A stretch of DNA of 64,000 nt from Immersiella caudata. Lineage: Eukaryota > Ascomycota > Sordariomycetes > Sordariales > Lasiosphaeriaceae. The stretch lies in NCBI GenBank assembly GCA_030512335.1, contig JAULSU010000003.1:1364001-1428000 (forward strand), written 5' to 3'. Below are positions 56,843 to 64,000 of this stretch, piece after piece. The notes below the pieces were generated by a model. It saw only the letters and a program-made list of their open reading frames with translations, had not been told where the DNA came from and made no database searches. The position numbers and the translations under genes were made by a program. Each line of letters begins with the position of its first letter. The first letter of the stretch is position 1.

Positions 56843-59122
56843 ATGTCGAGGTACGGGTATAATTATGGGAATGGGTATGGGGGGAATACAAATGCGAGCG
56901 CGAGTGCGATTCCGCCGCGCGAGCCGGGGGCGAGGAGGAAGAGGTTGGCGGCGATTGCGGGATCGGTGTATCGCGCTGGAGCGGCAGCGGCGACGGAGAT
57001 CAAAGATCAGTATAACAATACGCGGATACGGAATGTCGAGCCCGGGGAGCAGGTGAATATACCGGGGGCGTTTCCGGATGTGTCGATTATACATAATGGG
57101 GAGGAGCAGATGGTGTTGTTTCCGTCGTATGCGATGCGGCATGTGAGGAGGTCGGGGGAGCCCAGGCCGGCGAGCGGGTCGGAGGGGATGTCGGCGGTGC
57201 AGATGGGGATGGAGGACGAGGAGTATTGGAGACATGAGTGGGCGAGGATGGAGGATGAGAAGGCAGTGGTGGATGTGGACGTGCGGGGCTGGATCTATAT
57301 GCCTAGCAAGGGGCCGATGACGAGGAGGAATAGAATGATTATTGGGTTGGCGAGGCGACTGAGTGGAATTCCCACGCCGACGACCCAGTCAGAGCAGAGT
57401 CCGGCCAATACGCATGAAGAGCATGAGCGGATGAGGGAGGAGAGGAGGATCGCACGGGAGGCGAGGGAGATTGAGCGGAGGGGGCAGGGTGAGAAGGAAA
57501 TCGCGAATCGAGGTGGCTACAGCGAGGCACCAAGAGACGACGATGAATTCGAGCCCGAGGAGGTGGGCGGGAGTGTGAGGAGTGGAACGCACACGCCTAT
57601 CTCGCTGCCGACGTCGCCAACACTAGGACCGAAGAACTCGTTTGCGCAGCCCTCGGGGATGTCGGAGGCTGAGCTGGCTGTTGCCAATGCGAACTTGATG
57701 GCGAGGATAGGGCCGTTCATGACGACGCCATTGGTGCAGACACCAATCACTTTGTTCTTCTACAACGACAAGCAGTCGCAGTCGAGGACGATCATGACCA
57801 ACGATTCGGGCCACTTCTTCACCCGCGCCGCGCTGGACTTTGTACCAACCCATGTGCGGGTTCTGGCAAACGAAAATGTTTCGTGCGTTCAACCGATCCA
57901 GATCATTGAGCCTTGGGGCGTCAGTCTGATCAGCGATATTGACGACACGATCAAGCGGTCGAACATTGCCCTGGGTGCCCGAGAGATCTTCAGAAACACG
58001 TTTATTCGTGAACTGACAGACTTGACGGTCGAGGGTGTCAGGGAGTGGTACCATGCGCTATCCGACATGGGCGTCAAGATTCACTACTGCTCAAACAGTC
58101 CATGGCAGCTATTCCCCGTGCTGGCGACGTACTTTGTCACGGCTGGGTTGCCTTCAGGGTCAATCCACCTGAAGCACTATTCGGGCATGCTTCAGGGTAT
58201 CTTCGAGCCGGTGGCAGAGCGGAAGAAGGGCACACTGGAGAGGATCTTGCGAGATTTCCCCGAAAGAAAGTTCCTACTTGTCGGCGACAGCGGTGAGGCG
58301 GATCTCGAAGTCTACACCGAGCTGGCGGCTGCTAATCCAGGCCGCATCCTGGCCGTCTTCATCCGCGATGTCACGACGCCTGATCAACTGGGCTATTTCG
58401 ATACGTCGTTCGGTGCCAATCAAGCACAACCGAAGGATGCACGGGCTACGGGTGACGACCTAGGTAGCAGACCGAAGTTGCCTCCTCGGGTTCAGACCGA
58501 GCCGTCGAACGCCGGGGCGGGACCCACCATGGGAATGTTGATCGACTTGTCGGACGAGCCTGAGCCTCACAGCCCCAGCAACATTCCTTTCGGCAAGCCA
58601 AGGTCATCGTCAAGTGTGGATTTACTTGGACGAAAACCAGCGCCACCGCCTCGTCCCGCTAAGCCCGTGGCGCTGCGAAGCACACCGTCGGATCTTGGGC
58701 GAGCGTCTGGTGGTTCAGGCGCAAGCAGTCCTCACCCCTTGACCAAGGTGCAAAGCGCTTCCAGGGATTTCGATGGGGCTGGTTCTCCGCAAGAGCCGCC
58801 GTCGTCCGCTTCAAACGGTTCCAAACCGACACCGCCACCTCCACCTCCTCCGCGACGCCGCAGCACGCCCTTATCGTCGAATGCAAACTCGGATGTGGCT
58901 GACCTAGAGCCACTGGCCGCGCCAGAATACCCCGTGCCAGGGTTGACAAACGCAGCGAATGAGCCGATCAACAAGAAGGTTGACTTGTGGAGGCAGAGGC
59001 TGGCGCGTGCTCACGATATACTCGACCAACAAGGTGTTCAGCTTTACACGTGGAGGAGGGGAGACGATGTGATCAAGGAGGCAGAGGGCATTGTCAAGGA
59101 GGCACTGAGGAGATTTAGATAG
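56843..59122 (+). CDS. APP1: App1-type phosphatidate phosphatase (DUF2183)
   Basis: Single frame from ATG 56843 (MSRYGYNYGNGYGG), 759 aa. The catalytic DxDxT of the HAD-like lipid phosphatase is D365-I-D367-D-T (ISDIDDTIKRSNI). It is followed by the HYCSNSPWQLFP and FLLVGDSGEADLEVY motifs and the LKHYSGMLQGIFEPVAERKK stretch. The N-terminal half contains WARMEDEKAVVDVDVRGWIYMPSKGP. The C-terminus is Pro-rich with PPPPPPPRRR and PPPRPAKP patches suited to SH3 partners. Yeast App1 dephosphorylates phosphatidate and sits at cortical actin patches via such contacts. The first 300 codons are strongly G-ending, later ones C-ending. Confidence 0.95.
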   Translation: MSRYGYNYGNGYGGNTNASASAIPPREPGARRKRLAAIAGSVYRAGAAAATEIKDQYNNTRIRNVEPGEQVNIPGAFPDVSIIHNGEEQMVLFPSYAMRHVRRSGEPRPASGSEGMSAVQMGMEDEEYWRHEWARMEDEKAVVDVDVRGWIYMPSKGPMTRRNRMIIGLARRLSGIPTPTTQSEQSPANTHEEHERMREERRIAREAREIERRGQGEKEIANRGGYSEAPRDDDEFEPEEVGGSVRSGTHTPISLPTSPTLGPKNSFAQPSGMSEAELAVANANLMARIGPFMTTPLVQTPITLFFYNDKQSQSRTIMTNDSGHFFTRAALDFVPTHVRVLANENVSCVQPIQIIEPWGVSLISDIDDTIKRSNIALGAREIFRNTFIRELTDLTVEGVREWYHALSDMGVKIHYCSNSPWQLFPVLATYFVTAGLPSGSIHLKHYSGMLQGIFEPVAERKKGTLERILRDFPERKFLLVGDSGEADLEVYTELAAANPGRILAVFIRDVTTPDQLGYFDTSFGANQAQPKDARATGDDLGSRPKLPPRVQTEPSNAGAGPTMGMLIDLSDEPEPHSPSNIPFGKPRSSSSVDLLGRKPAPPPRPAKPVALRSTPSDLGRASGGSGASSPHPLTKVQSASRDFDGAGSPQEPPSSASNGSKPTPPPPPPPRRRSTPLSSNANSDVADLEPLAAPEYPVPGLTNAANEPINKKVDLWRQRLARAHDILDQQGVQLYTWRRGDDVIKEAEGIVKEALRRFR

Positions 59123-59529
59123 ATAGCGTTAGACCCTGGCTAGAGGTGTGGCTTGAATACCGACTTGTTGCAAGTTTGTCGGTGACCGTTGTTGCTTGAT
59201 GCTGTTCTGTGATGAGGGAGCCACCGTTGCACAGTGTTCTTCAAGACGAAGTTACAGTACCAAAAACTAAAGGCCAAATCCTTGCATGCAGCTGTGGACC
59301 TCTTCGCGCAAGGGTCTCGGCCGTGCGGGGACTCGCAGCAAGTAGCCGCTGACTCCAATAACCAAAAAAAAAAAAAAAAAAAAAGGCAGTCGCGAATCGA
59401 ACGTCGTGTCGTGTTGCAGAAATCGCAGCCACAGCAAAAAAAAGACGTTGAGTCACCGGCGAAGCAGACTCTATTACTGCCACGGCTAGCAGATGATACC
59501 GGCCTGACGATGACCAGTGTCTTCATCCA
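59123..59529. other. short intergenic region with A21 run
   Basis: Contains 21 consecutive A at 59364-59384. No gene is seen. It separates the App1 stop from the tRNase Z start. Confidence 0.5.
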
Positions 59530-62500
59530 ATGCCTAGGGTCAGATGTCTGATTCCCAAGGTATCGCTTGCGCAAACCCTCGCGACTGCCAAAGGTAGCTA
59601 TAAAGGGCCCTGGGACAGGCAAAGTTTGTTCGCCAACCTCCAGCCCAAGTTTGGAAAACTATTTCCAGGTTACAACATCTACAAGACATCTCAATCCAAT
59701 CTGGTCCCCAGCTTGGTTGAGTGCGACGCCCACTTCTTGCTCGCCGGTCGCAACCAACCTGCCATCTTCAACCAAGGCCAACCCGTGACTGTCACCGACG
59801 CCACTAGAATGGGACTTCACACCGTCCAGGTCGTATGCGCGCCGACGGCTGACACGCCGGGTGCCGGCCTAGTCGCGCACTTTGGCTCCGGTGAACGCTA
59901 CTTCTTCGGCAATCCCGCTGAGGGCACGCAGCGCATCATGAACCAGCGGAAGGTTCCCATGAGCCGCATCTGCGGCATCTTCGTCACCGGCAAAATCAAC
60001 TGGCAGAACATTGGCGGCATCCTCGGCATGATTCTCACCGTGGCCGATATGCGTGGCGAGTACCTCAAGGCCATGCAGAACTTCAACGCTTCCCGAGCAG
60101 CAAAGGGCAGGGCTCCTGTCGACGTCAGGGACGGTCCCCTCGACATCTGGGGCGGCAAGAATCTCGTCCACGCTATGGCTACCGCCAGGGGGTTCATCTT
60201 CCGAAAAGGCATGCCACTGAACCCACAGGACATCATCCAGACAAGTGAATTCCCGACTCGCAAGGACGCCAAGCCGGATTGGCAAGACGAAAACATCGAG
60301 GTGTGGCACGTCCCACTTGTCCCTGAAGGGTGGGACCCGATCAAGGACGGGCATGACCAGTTGAGCCAGGATGTTGTTGAAGCCGTAGTGCGAAACATGT
60401 TCGGTTCGGACTGGAAGTTGGATAAGCTCTTTGAGACGATGCTCCACGACGTCAAGCTTCCGGCCAAGATTTTCTTTCGAGACTCAAAAGGGCACTTGCA
60501 GAAGTACGAGGGACCTCTTGCCGGCGGAACTGAGGAGTGCGAAAACATTCCCGTCTTGGTACGGAAGCCATGGCCGGCATCAAACGACAACCCTCTGCCG
60601 GAGACGAAGCCTTGCGGTGATTCTCTGTGCTATATCGTCAAGGGCCATACGCAGCGCGGCAAGTTCTTGCCTGCCAAGGCTCACGCGCTGGGTGTTCCGA
60701 AGACAAGCTTCAAGTTGCTTGTCGCCGGTAAGGAGGTGTTCGGCAGTGACAACGTCCTCGTCACGCCGGACATGGTGATGGGGCCGAGCGTCCCGGGCAA
60801 CGGATTTGCTGTTATTGATATTCGTCACAGCAACCTCATCGAGAGCTTCCTCCGACGCCCTGAATGGACCAACACGGAAATCATGCGGGGACTCCAGGCC
60901 TTTTACTGGATCCTGAGCGACGAGGTCAAGAACGACCAGCGACTGATCGACTGGATCAAGGCGCATCATGGCGAAGGACAACCAAAGCACATCTTGCTCG
61001 GCCATGGACTTTCTCCCAACTGCATTGCGCTCGAGTCTCCTGCGACACTGACGCTCAAGATGCACGAGATCGACCCTGACCGCTTCCCTCTCCCTGTTTA
61101 CTCCAACGACGCGGGCACGGCAGAAGCTTTGGCCTCAATCGCGGAAATTGCGCAGCCCGGTGAGACTCTGAAGTTGAGTCCCCAGCTGGCATTCGACAAG
61201 TCGTCTGTTGTTCCTTTCATGGACACGGCGGCTCCAGTCAATGAGATCCGGGATGACAAGGAGATCACGGACATTGTGGAAGCCGCCCGCCAAAAACTGG
61301 CCGACCCAGCCTTCATCGCACAAGTTGAGGCTGCCGAGGAGAAGTTGCCCACCCATGGTGTCGAAATCATCACCCTGGGCACGGGTTCGGCCCTGCCTTC
61401 AAAGTATCGCAACGTTTCGGCCAACTTGATCCGGGTGCCCGAGCACGGTAGCTACTTGCTTGACTGTGGCGAGAATACTCTCGGCCAGCTGCGACGGAAA
61501 TACGGGTTTGAGGGTGCCGACGAGGTCATCAAGGATCTCCACGCCATCTACATTAGCCATTCCCACGCTGACCACCACCTTGGCACAGCTAGCGTACTTG
61601 CCCGGCGTGCTGTGCTCGCAAAGGAAAATCCCGGCCTCCATCCCATCACCTTCATCGCCACAAAAGGCATGATGCAATGGCTCAAGGACTACCAGCAAGT
61701 TGAAGACGTCGGCTTCCCTGATCACGTCTCGCTCGTCGAAATCATCTTTCAAAGGGGTGAAGTAAAGTGCGCCCTTCGTACCCCAGCGATGACTGGTGAC
61801 GTCTCGATTCCGAGGATCGAAGCTTGTGCCGTTGACCACTGCTACGAAGCCATGGGTGTCGTTTTCACCTGGCCGTCTGGTCTCAAAATCGCCTACTCGG
61901 GCGACTGCCGCCCCTCCAGTAACTTTGCCCGCATAGGTTGCGGCGCTCACCTGCTCATTCACGAGAGCACCTTCGACTCGGAACTTGTCGGCGAGGCCAT
62001 AGCCAAGAGGCACTCCACCATGGCCGAAGCCCTCGAGGTCGGAAGGCAGATGCAGGCTCACCGGATACTCCTCACCCACTTCTCCCAACGCTACCCCAAG
62101 TTCCCCAACGTCGAGGAAACCGATCAGACGGTCCTTTTCGCCTTCGACCTCATGTCGGTCAAGCTCCACGAGTTCAAGAAAGCGGAGCTCTTCCTACCCG
62201 CCCTGCGTCTCCTCTTCAAAGACGAACACTACGGCGACGTCGTGCCTACCGACGAGGCTATCGCTATTGAGCATGTCGCTTGTGCACCCGCAGAAGGGAA
62301 AGGGAAAAAGCCAAAGGAGCCAAAAGACTCCGACGCCACGAAGAAAAATGTGGCCCACGTCGACTATGAGCATTACGGAGGTAGGTTGGAGTTTCTCGGC
62401 ATCAAGCGGAAGCCGTCGCCCGAGGAAATGGAAGAGGCTGACCGCCAACGAAAGATCCGGCGGCAAATTAGAGAGACGACGCTTGAGGGCACACGCAGAA

Positions 62501-62646
62501 AACAGGTAAGGGTGATGGATAACTGGGATAAGGCTGCGGATGGGTTGGAATTATGGGGAGAGGAGGAAAAGAAGATAAAGGGGGAAGCCAACAGCAGACC
62601 ACGGTCGAAGAGCCCTGAGAGGGGGGAGAAGGCGAAGGGGGTATAG
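59530..62646 (+). CDS. TRZ1: long-form tRNase Z (tRNA 3' processing endonuclease)
   Basis: A single frame gives 1038 aa from ATG 59530. The start MPRVRCLIPKVSLAQTLATAKG is basic and could be a mitochondrial presequence. A second in-frame ATG at 59809 (residue 94, MGLHTVQVVCAPTADTPGAGL) begins the conserved N-terminal domain and may be the nuclear form's start. The N-terminal half is a degenerate metallo-beta-lactamase fold (YFFGNPAEGTQRI). The C-terminal half is catalytic: LGTGSALPSKYRNVS, the metal-binding HSHADH at about 677-682, YSGDCRPSSNF, HESTFDSE and HILLTHFSQRYPK-like RILLTHFSQRY. A charged Lys/Glu-rich tail ends the protein. The enzyme removes 3' trailers from pre-tRNAs in nucleus and mitochondria. 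A tRNA gene elsewhere in the window is coincidental. Confidence 0.94.
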   Translation: MPRVRCLIPKVSLAQTLATAKGSYKGPWDRQSLFANLQPKFGKLFPGYNIYKTSQSNLVPSLVECDAHFLLAGRNQPAIFNQGQPVTVTDATRMGLHTVQVVCAPTADTPGAGLVAHFGSGERYFFGNPAEGTQRIMNQRKVPMSRICGIFVTGKINWQNIGGILGMILTVADMRGEYLKAMQNFNASRAAKGRAPVDVRDGPLDIWGGKNLVHAMATARGFIFRKGMPLNPQDIIQTSEFPTRKDAKPDWQDENIEVWHVPLVPEGWDPIKDGHDQLSQDVVEAVVRNMFGSDWKLDKLFETMLHDVKLPAKIFFRDSKGHLQKYEGPLAGGTEECENIPVLVRKPWPASNDNPLPETKPCGDSLCYIVKGHTQRGKFLPAKAHALGVPKTSFKLLVAGKEVFGSDNVLVTPDMVMGPSVPGNGFAVIDIRHSNLIESFLRRPEWTNTEIMRGLQAFYWILSDEVKNDQRLIDWIKAHHGEGQPKHILLGHGLSPNCIALESPATLTLKMHEIDPDRFPLPVYSNDAGTAEALASIAEIAQPGETLKLSPQLAFDKSSVVPFMDTAAPVNEIRDDKEITDIVEAARQKLADPAFIAQVEAAEEKLPTHGVEIITLGTGSALPSKYRNVSANLIRVPEHGSYLLDCGENTLGQLRRKYGFEGADEVIKDLHAIYISHSHADHHLGTASVLARRAVLAKENPGLHPITFIATKGMMQWLKDYQQVEDVGFPDHVSLVEIIFQRGEVKCALRTPAMTGDVSIPRIEACAVDHCYEAMGVVFTWPSGLKIAYSGDCRPSSNFARIGCGAHLLIHESTFDSELVGEAIAKRHSTMAEALEVGRQMQAHRILLTHFSQRYPKFPNVEETDQTVLFAFDLMSVKLHEFKKAELFLPALRLLFKDEHYGDVVPTDEAIAIEHVACAPAEGKGKKPKEPKDSDATKKNVAHVDYEHYGGRLEFLGIKRKPSPEEMEEADRQRKIRRQIRETTLEGTRRKQVRVMDNWDKAADGLELWGEEEKKIKGEANSRPRSKSPERGEKAKGV

Positions 62647-64000
62647 CCTCCTGGTAGGTGAGGCGTTGTGATGTGGGATCTTGCGAGGGTAGATATTGGG
62701 CCATCCCTTGATAGATAGATAGACCTTTGTAAAATATTATGGTGCGGCTTCCCCTAGGTAGGATATCCACGCAAGGGATATGCATACCCTCCACCTGTCC
62801 CAGAGAAATGTGCCACTCTGAAGCCTCACTGTCTTGACGTCCGTACTCGAGTCGTTCAAGATGATTTCGTCTGCAATCAACTGCAAAGTTGTTGTGAACG
62901 GCGAACCCGACACCTCGACGATGGTACGAGAGACTTCACCAGTCTCGTTTTTGAACACCATCACCATCGCACCCCCTCTACCTAGTAGAGATAACTCGAG
63001 CAGAACGAAAGTTGCTTCCAGATACCATTTTTATCGTCTTTCTCGTACTGGATCATTAAACCTGCCACAGAAAACTTTGTCCGCTCGTCATGGAAACGCT
63101 AAAGCGAGAGCCTTGCCTTGGCATGGAGCGTTGCACAACATGAAAGCAGCGCAGTCCGTTTCGCCCCGCCCCATTAATCACTGCAAATTTGGCCCCGCGC
63201 GAGGGGATCACCCGCCCACACCCAGAGCCCACGTCCATGACCGAGTTGCCCGAGGTCCGCCTTGTCAGGAATTGTTTGGGTCTTATCATCTGCTGACTTC
63301 GCCCCCACGTGAACGAGCAACACGCAGTCTTGTTCGTGTTGTCCGTGCGAACAAACACTGCAATTTTGGCCCCGCGCGAGGGGGTAAGGCGCCCCATGAA
63401 CGTCTCTGTTAATTCATCTCTTCGCTAGACTTATATACATACCTACAGTAGCTTACAATACAGCCATACCGAATTAACGTCATCTTTCCTGTCATTATTC
63501 ATGCCTCTTCGTCTTCACCCGTCCCTTCATCTCAAAGGATTACCGCCGCCGCCTCCCAGGCTTCTTTCCTTACCACACTAGGAGCCTTGCGCATATATGC
63601 CATGGAAGCCATCTTCAGCGCCTACCTAGCCTTCGATGTCATTCCCTGAGTACCAAAGCACTCTATACCCTCTCCCTCTCACCTAACCCACCCCAACCCT
63701 CCTTCCCCATCTTCAAACCCTCCCAGTCCATCCAGCCTCCCCACCTCCCTCCCTCCCTCCAACAACAACCCTATCCTCTCGCTGCCCCGTGTGCACCTCA
63801 CACAGCCTCTCCTCCTTCGTCCACCCAACCCCTTCACCCCCGTAAACATGCGGCGGCGCACGCAGTCTCAACCGATGAACCTGCTGCCAACGCGGGCTGG
63901 AAAAGCGGCCAAAAGCGCTCAAAGAGCGCAGCCAAATTATTGCTGCGCGCAATGAGCTGTGCGGAATAAGTACGACGTTCCATCCAAGCGCTAACAAGAG
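62647..64000. other. intergenic to window end, no gene recognised
   Basis: Contains the two 28-bp direct repeats listed separately and a C/T-rich stretch at 63660-63800. Open frames cover the repeats on both strands but show no known domain. Confidence 0.4.
63179..63383 (+). repeat. pair of 28-bp direct repeats 177 bp apart
   Basis: Copies at 63179-63206 and 63356-63383 share CACTGCAA, then TTTGGCCCC and GCGCGAGGGG, and differ at one base. The offset of 177 keeps the same frame on either strand. No function is known. Confidence 0.85.

Noticed and set aside
59385..59482. Minus-strand GGCAGT...ACTGCC ends followed by a long T run, like a Pol III gene
   Set aside because: The T arm does not pair and an internal T run would terminate transcription. 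No full cloverleaf forms.
1..64000. CRISPR arrays, rRNA, intact transposons or a biosynthetic gene cluster
   Set aside because: No regularly spaced repeats with unique spacers, no rRNA motifs, no transposase or reverse transcriptase domains, and no linked pathway enzymes were seen.

Overview
The window looks like nuclear DNA of a filamentous ascomycete, most likely a Sordariomycete (inference). Protein genes are split by short introns, mostly 48-90 nt, with GT(A/G/T)NGT donors, CTAAC/CTGAC branch sites and YAG acceptors. Families typical of such fungi are present: a HET-domain gene, F-box-like genes, a GT8 glycosyltransferase, a CPS1/DIP2-type adenylate-forming protein and a PX-SNARE Vam7. 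The single tRNA has the eukaryotic form. I saw no CRISPR array, bacterial operon, rRNA or intact transposon.

Region 0.8-12.8 kb: tRNA-Val(AAC), a GT8 glycosyltransferase and a small Dabb protein. Then comes an accessory stretch with a decayed ABC-C transporter, a frameshifted F-box gene and a HET-domain gene. The HET gene's 5' end reads best as five consecutive 3-nt microexons separated by small introns, three of them in a 68-bp tandem repeat. The following 2.8 kb has no assignable gene. A 120-residue acidic-tailed protein of unknown role closes this part.

Region 14.4-25 kb: conserved cell-biology genes. These are EB1/Bim1 (microtubule plus ends), Vam7 (vacuole fusion SNARE), a 776-residue membrane-anchored protein with a long charged helix, and a PQ-loop membrane protein. 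Region 25-28 kb is accessory again, with an F-box-like gene and a scrambled Upf1-like helicase remnant.

Region 29-64 kb: mostly intact genes. In order they are CPS1/DIP2 (1845 aa), an unknown 810-aa protein, class II cAMP phosphodiesterase PDE1, a flavin-reductase-like protein, a secreted GH16 glycosidase, a single-pass membrane protein, the DEAD-box ribosome-biogenesis helicase Drs1, the phosphatidate phosphatase App1 and long-form tRNase Z.

Neighbouring genes do not form a pathway or cluster. The most unusual observations are the microexon series at the HET gene start, recurrent flips between C-ending and G-ending codons inside single genes, and a perfect 14-bp hairpin inside one intron.
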